DNA of 64,000 bases from Prostheceraeus crozeri (taxonomy: Eukaryota > Platyhelminthes > Polycladida > Euryleptidae). The stretch covers positions 1-64,000 of the forward strand of contig CAJQUW010011515.1 in assembly GCA_907163375.1 (NCBI GenBank), in the 5' to 3' direction. Position 1 is the first letter of the stretch. Every line of letters starts with the position of its first letter. This document shows, piece by piece, positions 40,131-49,185 of this stretch. Made by a program: the position numbers and the translations under genes. A model generated the notes under the pieces. It was not told where the DNA came from. It worked only from the letters and a program-made list of their open reading frames with translations, and searched no databases.

Positions 40131-41634
40131 TCACATGGATGCACTCTTGTAAACCATTGGTAATTTTGATAGTAATAGAGGGTATAGTTTGTTTGACGAC
40201 GGGATGATAGAAAATAGATTCAAACATCTTCTCGACTATTCCATATGAAGCGTCTTTATCATGAATGAAATCACGTAAAATGTATTCTTTTTTCTCACCA
40301 ACAGAAATAGGTAGAATCAAATCACTTTGAATGTAAAGGTGCTGTTCATGTTTATCAAGTGTCATTGGTGCTTCTATACCAATCGTATGCGCAGCAGTAA
40401 ACACAGTTTGTAGGATTGAAAAACCAAAGAGTTTTTTCAAATTTTTACTCAACTGACATTGAATGTCATCACCCAGTTTCAGAACAACGCGTTGATTTTC
40501 AATTGAAAACGAAATGTGGTGTGTCTTTACATCATATTTACTTTTCATCACATGCTTCAACTTCTGTTGTATATAAGGATTTACTACATGAATGAAGCTT
40601 TCAACTGTATGATATAGACGCGGCATTATATTGATAGCAACTTTAGATTCTTCATAAGACTGGTAAATTTTCTTGATGCGATCACCATAGATGTCCACCC
40701 ACCATTCATCATTAACTGAATCAGCTTTAGTATGATATTCATGAGAACCATACACCACACCGCTTCCAATAATAGGTGTATAATGTCTTACAAAATGACG
40801 CAAGGTTGGAGAGAAATAAACTGTAAGTTTGTCATTATATTTCTGAATAACCAACTTATTTTTGTCCGCCATAATTTTCTCTCCATACTTCTTACCCACA
40901 GTCTCATTCCATCGTTTTACTAACTCAATAAGTGATAAAGGTTGAACACCACGCTTTTTCAAAATGATGCGTTCTTCACATTCTACAACATCTTCATCAA
41001 ATATTTTAAATCTATAATGAAATTTGTTGATTCGATTTGAATAAACTTTTTTAACATTTGCAGTAGCAATTGACGTTAGATGTAGTCCATGACCAAAACC
41101 GAGATGTGGATAGAATTCATTATCCAACCTCAGTGTAAGACCTTTAGTAAAAGAATGAAAGCGAAGGAACTGTCTCCCACTCCAATGATAGATAGTGAAC
41201 TCATAAGCTTTCTGATTTTTATTCTTCATGATGGAAGTATTACCACTATTGAACGCCTTAATAATTTTCTCATTCCCAAATGGTACATAACAATCTGATT
41301 TTATCTGAATCCATTCATAGTTCCACTTTCCATCTGATGTTAAATTGTATGGGAACTGGAATGCATTATTCATCGTTATTCCATCATGGGTGTGAGGAGT
41401 CAATATCATTTCTTCCAAATCATTCACATTCTGAATATTGCTATCATAGCAAATACTAGAAACGCCAACCTCCCATTCACCTTCTAAATGTAGTGGGCGA
41501 TTTAATTCTACTCGATAGTCTGATGGTTTCTTTTTGGGAAATTTATTCATAGAAGCATTACTGGGTAAGTAGATTAGAAACGAGTCCTTATTTTCACTTT
41601 CCATATTATTCACATTGGAAAAATATATTAGCAT
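40084..41634 (-). CDS. Large penton/PY-type virion protein paralogue, 516 aa
   Basis: Intact. The likely start is the internal Met (MESENKDSFLIYLPSNAS, residue 11). The N-terminal block 'SFLIYLPSNASMNKFP...LNRPLHLEGEWEVGVSSICY' is the hallmark opening of a widespread Polinton virion protein. The C-terminus ends in paired beta strands (ITIKITNG...LVTLVFRKTK). The middle contains two repeats resembling each other (residues about 120-330 and 330-480), each with an 'LKKLFGFS'-like or 'YPHLGFG'-like step. It shares the opening and ending with the next gene, which looks like the true penton. It may form an enlarged vertex or attachment protein. Confidence 0.6.
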   Translation of the reverse strand: MLIYFSNVNNMESENKDSFLIYLPSNASMNKFPKKKPSDYRVELNRPLHLEGEWEVGVSSICYDSNIQNVNDLEEMILTPHTHDGITMNNAFQFPYNLTSDGKWNYEWIQIKSDCYVPFGNEKIIKAFNSGNTSIMKNKNQKAYEFTIYHWSGRQFLRFHSFTKGLTLRLDNEFYPHLGFGHGLHLTSIATANVKKVYSNRINKFHYRFKIFDEDVVECEERIILKKRGVQPLSLIELVKRWNETVGKKYGEKIMADKNKLVIQKYNDKLTVYFSPTLRHFVRHYTPIIGSGVVYGSHEYHTKADSVNDEWWVDIYGDRIKKIYQSYEESKVAINIMPRLYHTVESFIHVVNPYIQQKLKHVMKSKYDVKTHHISFSIENQRVVLKLGDDIQCQLSKNLKKLFGFSILQTVFTAAHTIGIEAPMTLDKHEQHLYIQSDLILPISVGEKKEYILRDFIHDKDASYGIVEKMFESIFYHPVVKQTIPSITIKITNGLQECIHVKDTKSLVTLVFRKTK

Positions 41635-41643
41635 ACTTTTGCA

Positions 41644-43035
41644 TTAACTCTTCATTCGGAAATGGAGTGTGATACTTGTCACAGCATCTTTATGAAAAGG
41701 AATCAACGCACCAGCATCGTCATAAATGGCAATATCAATTTGTGGGATGTAGTTTGATTTCAGCTTTGTATAATGCACTTTCTTGAAAGTATGCTCAGAT
41801 AAAATACTACAGCTTTTTGGCTGGTATGGTATCATTGCTAGCAATGGAGCTTCAACATCTCCCACACGTACATCTTCACCAATATTGGAATATATCTGAA
41901 AATAGTTAATACGACGCGATAGCGACATGTCTGCGCTAGCTTTGGTTACAGTACGACTTTTAAAGATATTTTGATCAAAACCCAAAATGTCCATTAGAGT
42001 TTTATTCATAATTAGTTCAATACCTTTTCCACTTATAGTGAGAGACAAAGTACCTTCTTTTTCAGAAAATGAAATATGTTGCTCATTAATCACTTCATTT
42101 AAATAATCTACAACCAATTTAACTGAAGTAATAATGCGAGGCATCAACACTCTTGTTTCATGTAAGATACCACCTAAAGGCTCTACACACTATCTGTATA
42201 AAGTCCATTCTGTATCAAATTGTTTTGACCTTTCACATGCTAAATGTTGCATATCAAATTTTCCATGAACAGCTGCAGAATGATGTCGTAAGAACTGATG
42301 AAAATCTTTTGAACAAACTAATACTAGATTATCATCATTTAATTTACTTATTGCAATATGATTAGATGATTTGATATAAGTCAATGTTGCCACTTGTTTA
42401 CCATCGACTCGAAGGAGATAATTAAATTTCTTCAATAATGTTTCAGGAGTCATGTTTGTCTTTCTTGGCTTAATCACAATCTTCTTCACCAACGTCTTCT
42501 CATTTCTTGGAATAAGATCTACATAATAAGCTTCCTCTCGATATATTAACTGTTTATAACCACTTATGTGGTAATTAACGTTAAAATTATCATAGCTTGT
42601 TAAGGCGCTAGCGAGGTAACCTAAATCATTTCTTAAACTTGGACTTAAACCAACAATCCAATCTTTCTCAACTACATGATGTACATAATTATGATCATCA
42701 TTGTGCGGAGTAAATTGGACAATATGTTTACACGCTTTATTCAGGAAATCATATATAAACTTTTTACATGATAAGAGATCTTTCTTTGGCCACTGTGGAA
42801 TGTATACTCGGCATCCCTTTTCACATTGGTAAGCAGCTGTACGTCTCATATTAATAGTCATCACCTCATGATCAAAAGTATAGACACAGTTGCTATAAAC
42901 AAGTTGAGTGACACCCACTTCCCAATTTCCATTTAGCTGTTGTGTATGATCAATGGGAGTAGAAAAGAGTGCGGCTCGGTTACTAGCAAATCTATTTGCG
43001 ACCGCATTGCTAAGCAAAATATGATAAAACGACAT
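41644..43035 (-). pseudogene. Penton-like minor capsid protein, one in-frame TAG
   Basis: Two parts in the same frame (43035-42193 and 42189-41644) are separated only by TAG at 42190-42192. The first opens MSFYHILLSNAVANRF...LNGNWEVGVTQLVYSN, and the second ends YIPQIDIAIYDDAGALIPFHKDAVTSITLHFRMK, the terminal strands characteristic of penton-type jelly rolls. The total is about 463 codons. It lies directly downstream of the capsid-region promoter area and next to its larger paralogue on the same strand. A single nonsense mutation is the simplest reading; readthrough is not excluded. Confidence 0.65.
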
Positions 43036-43058
43036 TTTTATATTGCTGATCTGCGACT

Positions 43059-43364
43059 TTGCATAACATCATGAAGACTTGGATTTTGGACTCTCTACAA
43101 TATATCAGAGTTGATCGTGATGGAAACGTACATTTCAAAAATTCTCATGGTCATACATCAAGAGGTATTACATTAACATGGCGACAATTTGTCAACCTCA
43201 ATGATATCATGAGGGATTTGGAATATTTTGAAACATTAAGATTCATCTCCTTGGGTGATCAAGTTTGGCTTCAACATTACAGAAATGAAATTCAAATCTA
43301 CCATTCTCATTTCGCAAATACAATTGGGAGAAGTATAGAAGATACATACATCGCTCCATCATGA
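43059..43364 (+). pseudogene. PC4-like ssDNA-binding protein, truncated tandem copy 1
   Basis: 101 codons; residues about 10-55 (LDSLQYIRVDRDGNVHFKNSHG...ITLTWRQFVNL) fit the PC4/Sub1 fold: strands with 'GxVxFKxxxG', then 'ISLTxxQFxxL' and a helix. The following 60 residues and the downstream TATA-like GTATAGAAG parallel copy 2, but the frame stops where copy 2 leads into the TBP gene. It is therefore a duplicated and truncated promoter-proximal unit, though a short PC4-like protein could still be made. Confidence 0.5.
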
Positions 43365-43430
43365 CATTTATTCATCGTGAGTTCATCGCCCTACTATGCA
43401 AATCTTAATCAGACATGACTACCACGCACC

Positions 43431-44080
43431 ATGAGTTGGAAATTAGATTCCCTACAACGTATTGAAACGGATCATGATCGAAACGTCTATTTCAAAGATT
43501 CAACTGGAAATGTGAGAAGAGAGTTTGCTTTATCTTACCGTCATTTTCAATCTCTACATCAAATCATGAAGGATTTGAAATACTTCTATATGAAAAGACA
43601 TTCACGTATGGAAATCGCATCTGGTTGCGCGTCAACAATCGGCGAATTCAACTCTATCATTCCCAACTTCATACTAACTTCACATTTCATCAAGGTAGTT
43701 GGGAAAAGTATAAAAGGAAGGTACATCGCTCAATTTACTCATTCTTTCATCATGAAGCGTCATCGCTACACCATCGTCAACATTCTCCGTCGCTTCAGAC
43801 TCTACACCAAAATCGATCTCACAACATTACACCAACACCTTCCAAACAGCAAGTATTACCCGGGCCGACCTCAAATGTTAGTGGTGAAGATGAACAATTC
43901 ACGGAATCTTCAACTCTTCCCAAATGGGACTGTACAGATTCTCGGCGCCCTTTCTCATTCATCGGCGCAGTCAATGCGCTTAGAGCTACAAAGACTACTA
44001 CGTCGGATATGGAAGAGGGAGAGGTGTGTGATGTCGAATCTGACTGTGGACAATATGGTGATCTCTACTCAATTGAGTGA
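43431..44080 (+). pseudogene. PC4-like protein, tandem copy 2, probable frameshift, overlapping TBP-like gene
   Basis: It begins MSWKLDSLQRIETDHDRNVYFKDS, homologous to copy 1 through the PC4-like domain (residues 1-55). Near 43585 homology with copy 1 passes to another frame, which then stays open to a stop at 44080. That second frame encodes a His/Ser/Pro-rich linker and an acidic end (DMEEGEVCDVESDCG). Either an indel occurred near 43585, or the N-terminal part reads straight into the TBP-like frame as a PC4-TBP fusion. PC4 proteins bind single-stranded DNA and stimulate transcription with TFIID. Assignment of the fold is moderate; gene limits are uncertain. Confidence 0.45.
43709..43716 (+). 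promoter_or_regulatory. TATA box of the TBP-like gene
   Basis: TATAAAAG ends 35 nt before the ATG at 43752. This spacing gives a transcript starting just ahead of that ATG. The tandem copy 1 has the decayed equivalent TATAGAAG. Confidence 0.6.
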
Positions 44081-44297
44081 AAGTGTATCATTTTTGAAGA
44101 TTCGTACCAGCAGTTACAAGTTGTGTTATGAACCCGAACTTTTTCCTGCAGCTCTCATTAGTTGTTGGTTACCCGTGCATGTGGCAATCTTTCATAATAG
44201 TAAAGTGATCTTTACTGGATTAAAATCTCATGTACAAGCAAATGTGATCCTAGACTATCTCATCGACTATGTACGTACCCAGCGGATTGTAAAATAA
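43752..44297 (+). CDS. TATA-binding-protein-like protein (two-repeat core)
   Basis: 181 aa from ATG 43752, the size of a bare TBP core. Repeat 1 (residues about 4-88) reads YTIVNILRRF...KIDLTTL...SKYYPGRPQMLVVKM...LQLFPNGTVQILGALS; repeat 2 (about 93-180) reads LTVDNMVIS...YEPELFPAALISCW...VAIFHNSKVIFTGLKS. The paired 'Y-x-P-x-x-(F/P)..hhh..N/S-G/K-x-V-x-x-x-G-A/L' pattern, once per repeat, is the TBP saddle signature, and YEPELFP is close to the eukaryotic TBP motif. It is intact, with its own TATA box, immediately after PC4-like genes. It would recruit transcription machinery to element promoters or compete with host TBP; this is inference. Confidence 0.75.
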   Translation: MKRHRYTIVNILRRFRLYTKIDLTTLHQHLPNSKYYPGRPQMLVVKMNNSRNLQLFPNGTVQILGALSHSSAQSMRLELQRLLRRIWKRERCVMSNLTVDNMVISTQLSESVSFLKIRTSSYKLCYEPELFPAALISCWLPVHVAIFHNSKVIFTGLKSHVQANVILDYLIDYVRTQRIVK

Positions 44298-44352
44298 AAA
44301 ACAATTTTTCCAACATGATGTTTTTATTTCAAATCATGATAGAACTTACAAA

Positions 44353-44785
44353 TCATTTTTTCATTAGAGGATGGATTACATGAAAAGTTTTGAATAACAG
44401 ATGCAAATCGAGATACATGTAAACGTTTAAGATGAAGTACAGTACAAAAGCACCACACGTTGATGAAAGTGGATGTTGTAGTATGCGTTCATTTCGCTGA
44501 TATTGACGCGTATGTTTTCTCAACCACTGCTGTGTTGGTATATTTGGAGGTTGAGCAAGAGAGTCAAATAGTTCACCACGTCGGTCTTCTCCAATAAAGA
44601 TCGCTTTCCAATGCTCCACCACCTAAATTCTGCGAATGAGTGTTTAGCACAATAAAGATGGGATAGTGATTTACTGCAGGTGGTAAGGTATCGAGTGAAT
44701 AGACATTATCGAAAGCTTTCAACGTCGCTTCGTCTGCATTACGCTGCACTTTAGTCTTAATATCGTCAGCAGTCGACCAACTCAT
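44353..44785 (-). pseudogene. Adenain-like cysteine protease, frameshifted
   Basis: The N-terminal part lies in 44785-44573 and the remainder in 44622-44353, in a different frame, with the switch near 44600-44622. The catalytic His is in EHWKAIFI, an Asp in ELFDSLAQPP, and Gln plus Cys in LQHPLSSTCGAFVLYF, the order of the adenovirus maturation protease. The gene abuts the MCP gene (shared base at 44785), consistent with co-expression. One indel disables this copy. Confidence 0.75.
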
Positions 44786-46062
44786 TAACGATTATACTGA
44801 AGAATCACGTCACGATACTTTGTAATTTCAATATTTGAATCGAAAACTGCATAAATTAATACATTGATCGTCTCAGGTAGTGTTCTTTCGAACATCAAAT
44901 CCAAACGAATATTATGAGGCACGTTCGCTTGACGATAGGGTGCACTAATATCGCTGTCAGCAGTCAAATCAAATGCATAAATAGTATATCCACTCTTAAA
45001 CTCTTTCATAGTGAGTCCATTGGTGTCATCCGTATTGTAAAAGCCAAAGACATCCATAAAATCAACATAACTGCGCATAAATTGATCCGCAGCAAAATCT
45101 GGTTTGTAGGGTGGACCAGGATGACTCACACCATTTACACGTAAAGCAATTTCACTTAACTGATTGTGTTTAAAATTGAAAGGTTTCTTCTTTATATTAC
45201 CATTAAATGCGTCATTTTCAACCATTGCCACCATGAGGAGCTTCGGTGCTTCCGATGGAAAGAGGCCACCTTTCATGAAACTCTTTTGATATTTCGGAAT
45301 TGTAAAGGTGAGAAGCTTTGTATGCTGAAAAGGGTAAATGGCATTTTGGCGGTTAAGGCCTTCAGCATGCCCTCTAATGACACTTGGATTCGGTACTACT
45401 CGACGAATGTAAAGTGCAATATCTTCCACATGAATTCTAAAATTGTCAACTTTAGCAAATGCATTCAGCGCAAATTCAGGCTTATTCAATGTCAGCTTGA
45501 GTCGCATGCTGATATTACAGAGTAAAAACTTTGACTGTCTAAAGAAGTCTAAATTCAGCGGACCATATAGCTGACATACTCTACTATCTTTAATCATAGC
45601 AGATCGCTTTACAAAGCCACTGTTTGTTTCAACATCAAATTTTCCTGCTTCATCTCTGTACCATCCCATGGCTTCCATATGACTTTTTTGTGCTGCTGGA
45701 TGAAACTGTGATACATGATTGAAATATGATTTATAGGGATAATCGCTTTGACCACCTTCCACCTGCTGCTCTCCAATCGTTAGAGAAACATCGCGAAGTA
45801 ATGTAGTCAATGGTAAATTGTTCAGTCCAACTTTATGTGTATCGTCAATAGCAGTTCCATCTGCTTGCTGAATTCTAAACCTCAAATCAAGCATCGCATA
45901 ACTCAAATCTATGTAGTCATCACTACCACCAGGAATAACAAATGCAATGGGGCCAGCATTCTCAGCTGTTCGAGGATGATAATCTACAATACTTGAACTA
46001 AGAATATCTGTCTGTATGGCTTGTTGATCGAACAAACAAAAACCGGAAGTTTTACACTCCAT
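44785..46062 (-). CDS. Major capsid protein (double jelly-roll) of Polinton C
   Basis: 425 aa, intact. Beta-rich with the characteristic early 'PIAFVIPGGSDDYIDLSYAMLDLRF', the central 'LNLDFFRQSKFLLCNISMRLKL' and the late 'YTIYAFDLTADSD' strand, matching the Polinton hexon-like family often labelled 'F54H12.2-like' in animal genome annotations. Length is typical. The overlap of the upstream basic-protein gene with its 5' end and the protease abutting its 3' end mark the structural module. It would form the capsid shell. Confidence 0.85.
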   Translation of the reverse strand: MECKTSGFCLFDQQAIQTDILSSSIVDYHPRTAENAGPIAFVIPGGSDDYIDLSYAMLDLRFRIQQADGTAIDDTHKVGLNNLPLTTLLRDVSLTIGEQQVEGGQSDYPYKSYFNHVSQFHPAAQKSHMEAMGWYRDEAGKFDVETNSGFVKRSAMIKDSRVCQLYGPLNLDFFRQSKFLLCNISMRLKLTLNKPEFALNAFAKVDNFRIHVEDIALYIRRVVPNPSVIRGHAEGLNRQNAIYPFQHTKLLTFTIPKYQKSFMKGGLFPSEAPKLLMVAMVENDAFNGNIKKKPFNFKHNQLSEIALRVNGVSHPGPPYKPDFAADQFMRSYVDFMDVFGFYNTDDTNGLTMKEFKSGYTIYAFDLTADSDISAPYRQANVPHNIRLDLMFERTLPETINVLIYAVFDSNIEITKYRDVILQYNR

Positions 46063-46520
46063 GATTGGAAGTTATAGCAGCGTCGTCGTTTAGCGCCTGA
46101 TGAATGATTAGAGCCTCTGCGACGTTTGCGTGAATGCCTTTTGACTGAAGATCGCACCTTACCAGCTCCGCGATGTTTCCTCCTTCCTTTATTCATTCGT
46201 TTAGGTGATTTCTTTCCTTGAGTAACACCAGCAAAGGTCTGCTTCAATGTTTTTAAACCGCGTTCCTTCCCACGATTCAACAAACTGCTCTTAAAACTTC
46301 TACCTCTGGAAAGATCACTAGCAACATCACCAGCAAAGCCCACGGCATTACTTAAAACATTTCGTTTTAAAGATCTACCGACATTGGATATGAGAGCTGC
46401 TACAACAGATTTCAGTGCACCAAGTATGCTACCTCCACGTTGGCGGCGAGCGCCGATGTAAATTTGTCCTCCACCAATTACATAGGAGGGTCGTGAATAA
46501 AATGAGGCAGTTGGATTCAT
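45984..46520 (-). CDS. Basic core protein, adenovirus pX/pVII-like composition
   Basis: 178 aa. A short N-terminus with VIGGGQIYIG and RQRGGSILGALK is followed by a hydrophobic/amphipathic region and then an exceptionally basic tail (KRHSRKRRRGS, AKRRR). IGGG and similar steps fit adenain cleavage patterns loosely. It is likely to condense DNA within the virion. The 3' 79 nt overlap the MCP start in another frame, so the last residues may reflect a lost stop. Confidence 0.55.
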   Translation of the reverse strand: MNPTASFYSRPSYVIGGGQIYIGARRQRGGSILGALKSVVAALISNVGRSLKRNVLSNAVGFAGDVASDLSRGRSFKSSLLNRGKERGLKTLKQTFAGVTQGKKSPKRMNKGRRKHRGAGKVRSSVKRHSRKRRRGSNHSSGAKRRRCYNFQSWSVKLPVFVCSINKPYRQIFLVQVL

Positions 46521-46561
46521 AGCTCAAACCCTAAACATTGTTAGCTACAACTTTGCATGAA

Positions 46562-47783
46562 TCACTGTCGATCACTTAGATGAAAGATGTCGGCACGACG
46601 CATCCAAGAGTTCATACTTGAAGGATAACCAGTCCATTTAACAAGACACCATTCTTCACCTTGCCGTTTTTTACATCGAATGATTTTCTCTACCAAATAT
46701 GTTTCACTTTCAGTGACTACCTCAATCTCATCGCGGTAAAAGCTACCCTCAATTTCTTCATTATCGTAATCTTTCAACTTGTATGTGGTCGGAGAGTCTT
46801 TTTGATTAATCCTTGATACTGTAAATACCTCCTCTGTCCAATTCGGGAGGTACCCTTTAGCAAAAACACTTTTCACTTTTGAGATACGAACTTCATCGCC
46901 AATTTTCACATCACTTTTCACATGAGTGCGTTTACGTTGGAATGATTCGCGCACTTTATCTACATTGTCAGCATTTACATCTACTGGTCTGAGTCCAATA
47001 GAACGATGGATAGAGTGATTGTAGGCATGGAGTGTATCTTGTAGAACCTTTGTCCAATTTTGTGTCAAGTTGGCAGTAAAAATGTCGCCACAAGCGATTT
47101 TTTAATGTGCGATTAAAACGTTCAACGAGTGCAGCTTTATAAGCACTCTTTACACTAAACAACTCAATGTCATGCCTCTCAAATAATCTTCGCACATGCT
47201 GATTTTCAAACTCTTTTCCTTGATCACTCTGAATTCTTTTTGGAATGCGACCTTCTCGAAAAATTGTTTGGAATGCTTTTGCTACTCCTTTCCCTTCTTT
47301 AGTTTTTAAAGGTTGAGCCCACGCATAACGCGAGAAAATATCAATGACGGTTAAAATAAAATTATTGCCCGAGTTATGTTTTGAAATGGAGGCAACATCA
47401 CACAAATCTGCTTGCCACTTTTCATCGATGTCATGAACAATATAATGGCGGGTGCGGTACTTCTTTTTCGCTTGTTTGTGGAGTGTATAGGTAGCCTGAC
47501 CTTTTAACCATCGTTTCACTTGTGATTGTGGAAGACCACTCGCTTTTGATAATTTCTTGATTGATGCAAATCCTGCCGGATGTTTTACATCATAATAGAT
47601 TGACTTCAAACGTTCAGCCGATGACGACTGACTCTTTTTCCTCCTTCTCATCTTTTTGTTTTCTTGCCTTTCTACATTTACAACAACTGCAGCATTTAGC
47701 TTTAGCGGTTTTGCGATCGTGTTCACATTGCTTAGGGGTTTCATTGTGAGAGCTGGCGCAGCAAGTGCAAGTGACAACGACAT
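46562..47783 (-). pseudogene. Chromodomain integrase, frameshifted
   Basis: The N-terminal frame (47783-46968) holds a Lys-rich leader, a helix-turn-helix-like segment (IKKLSKASGLPQSQVKRWL), and the rve core with Asp in WQADLCD, Asp in QSDQGKEF and Glu in ALVERFNRT (D-x33-E). The frame shifts at a T run near 47080. The remainder (47068-46562) continues with the SH3-like domain (VKIGDEVRISKVK) and ends in a chromodomain (YLVEKIIRC...WCLVKWTGYP..MNSW). Chromodomains target integrases to modified histones. One indel disables this copy. Confidence 0.85.
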
Positions 47784-47829
47784 TCACCTCTGGCGGCTCA
47801 TTACATGGCAAGCAACACATCTGCTTCAT
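47614..47829 (-). CDS. Small cysteine-rich protein overlapping the integrase 5' region
   Basis: 71 codons with 12 Cys: MCCLPC, CTCC, CEH and CCSCCKC clusters, then a Lys/Glu-rich tail. It overlaps the first 170 nt of the integrase frame. The regular Cys spacing is unlikely for a shadow frame, so either this is a separate metal-binding protein or it is the true N-terminal zinc region of the integrase connected by a frame change. The two cannot be separated here. Confidence 0.35.
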   Translation of the reverse strand: MKQMCCLPCNEPPEVNVVVTCTCCASSHNETPKQCEHDRKTAKAKCCSCCKCRKARKQKDEKEEKESVVIG

Positions 47830-47830
47830 A

Positions 47831-48523
47831 TTAATAGTCTGAAAACATGTATTTCCTGGGAGGAGCTGTTTTACGTTTTCCTTTTACTAGTTTTAATGGT
47901 GATGTAGATCTACGTCGAGTTCTTCCTCTTGTTTGCTTAGTGAGTGTGGGAGGGGATGCAGCAGGTGACGTCTTAAACCAATTTGTTGGCATTTTCATCG
48001 TCTGAAGCATTGGAGCAGTAGCCACTGTTGAATCAAGTTCTTTCAATGTCTCATTATTCAAAGCAAATTTTGGCACATTATGCTTTTTCAATAGTTTAAG
48101 AAAGTATGACCAACCAGGTGGAACATAGCCCTGACGGCGCTTTCTACGTGTCGCATACTGAATCAAGTCTTCATAACGTGAAGCATCAATCACTTTATTT
48201 TCATTTGTAATGATTTCTCCTCTATCATTTACATTGAGATGGGGTTCAATACTGTTGAAAAGAGATATGGCATGTGCGCGAGATGCTAAAGGTGTAGCAG
48301 TCGATACAGAGTCACGCATCTTATTCTTCAAGTTTTTCAATTGCTCAACAGTTTCCGATTGTAATAATACAGCACGATGTGGATCTTTGATGTGAACATT
48401 TTGCTGATAATCTATTTCTTTCCTATACATTTGATTTGCAAGAGGTTGCTTTACTTGCTGCATGGCAGTCAATTGTACATATTCATCCTGAGGAATAACA
48501 ATCATGCGAGAATAAGAACTCAT
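47831..48523 (-). CDS. Conserved Polinton protein, 230 aa, between integrase and ATPase
   Basis: Intact version of the gene at 1-484. The N-terminus MSSYSRMIVIPQDEYVQL is followed by a charged helical region; the central 'YEDLIQYATRRKRRQGYVPPGW' and 'FLKLLKKHNVPKFALN' resemble a compact DNA-binding or packaging domain. The C-terminus is basic (TRGRTRRRS, KGKRKTAPPRK). It overlaps the ATPase stop by 4 nt, indicating coordinated expression. A virion or packaging partner is inferred from position. Confidence 0.6.
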   Translation of the reverse strand: MSSYSRMIVIPQDEYVQLTAMQQVKQPLANQMYRKEIDYQQNVHIKDPHRAVLLQSETVEQLKNLKNKMRDSVSTATPLASRAHAISLFNSIEPHLNVNDRGEIITNENKVIDASRYEDLIQYATRRKRRQGYVPPGWSYFLKLLKKHNVPKFALNNETLKELDSTVATAPMLQTMKMPTNWFKTSPAASPPTLTKQTRGRTRRRSTSPLKLVKGKRKTAPPRKYMFSDY

Positions 48524-49185
48524 AGTTTGTAGATAATCATGGGAGTTTTCAAAATATCACTTCGAAATCTAAATTCTTCCGGACACTCTTGCGTAAAGTC
48601 AATGAAAAAGTAACCGTATGGTTTTTCAGTAGCTGCTTGAAAAATTTCAATTAAGGCTTTTGATCCTCTGGGTGCAACTTGTCGCGCTAAAATTTCAAAT
48701 TGACTTTTATCTCGCGGATTCTTGAAAATAGCATAATAGTGTGTATTCAGGTTTCGTGTACGAGCTTCTTTTCCATCAGGAAACAAATTTTGTGTGATAT
48801 AGATGATAAAGCACCTTTTATGATGTGCTGCGCGAGTGAACATATCTGTAACATCTTTTGAATTCTTACTTTCTTTTAATAGATCATCCAATTCAACAAC
48901 ATCATTAGACTGAAGTTTATCCACTGCAATACTTCCTTCATGTCGAATAAAGTTGCGACTTTGCAATTCCTGAAACAGCGACGGTTGATAAATACCATAA
49001 CACCAAATCACTCGATTGATAGGTTTCTTAAACAACTCCCTTCTTTTATCCAATAAATTCAGCGTGAAAACAGTTTTACCTGCATGAGATGGACCTGATA
49101 CAGTCAGAACTTTATCACATTGAAGTCTGAAATCCATTTTAATACTTTGAGATTCAACATTTGCATAATTAACGCTTAGAGCCAA
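48520..49185 (-). CDS. FtsK/HerA-type genome packaging ATPase, intact
   Basis: 221 aa. Walker A is GPSHAGKT (31-38), a Walker B-like DVVELDDLL is near 96, and the FIIYITQNLF strand carries a sensor Gln. The C-terminal 'QVAPRGSKALIEIFQAATEKPYGYFFIDFTQ' block is typical of Polinton ATPases. The 5' end overlaps the basic-protein gene by 17 nt and the 3' end overlaps the 230-aa gene by 4 nt. It would drive DNA into the capsid. Confidence 0.88.
   Translation of the reverse strand: MALSVNYANVESQSIKMDFRLQCDKVLTVSGPSHAGKTVFTLNLLDKRRELFKKPINRVIWCYGIYQPSLFQELQSRNFIRHEGSIAVDKLQSNDVVELDDLLKESKNSKDVTDMFTRAAHHKRCFIIYITQNLFPDGKEARTRNLNTHYYAIFKNPRDKSQFEILARQVAPRGSKALIEIFQAATEKPYGYFFIDFTQECPEEFRFRSDILKTPMIIYKL

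Noticed and set aside
44785-46520. Basic protein and capsid gene as one fused ORF
   Set aside because: They are in different frames with a 79-nt overlap, and each has its own plausible start and length.
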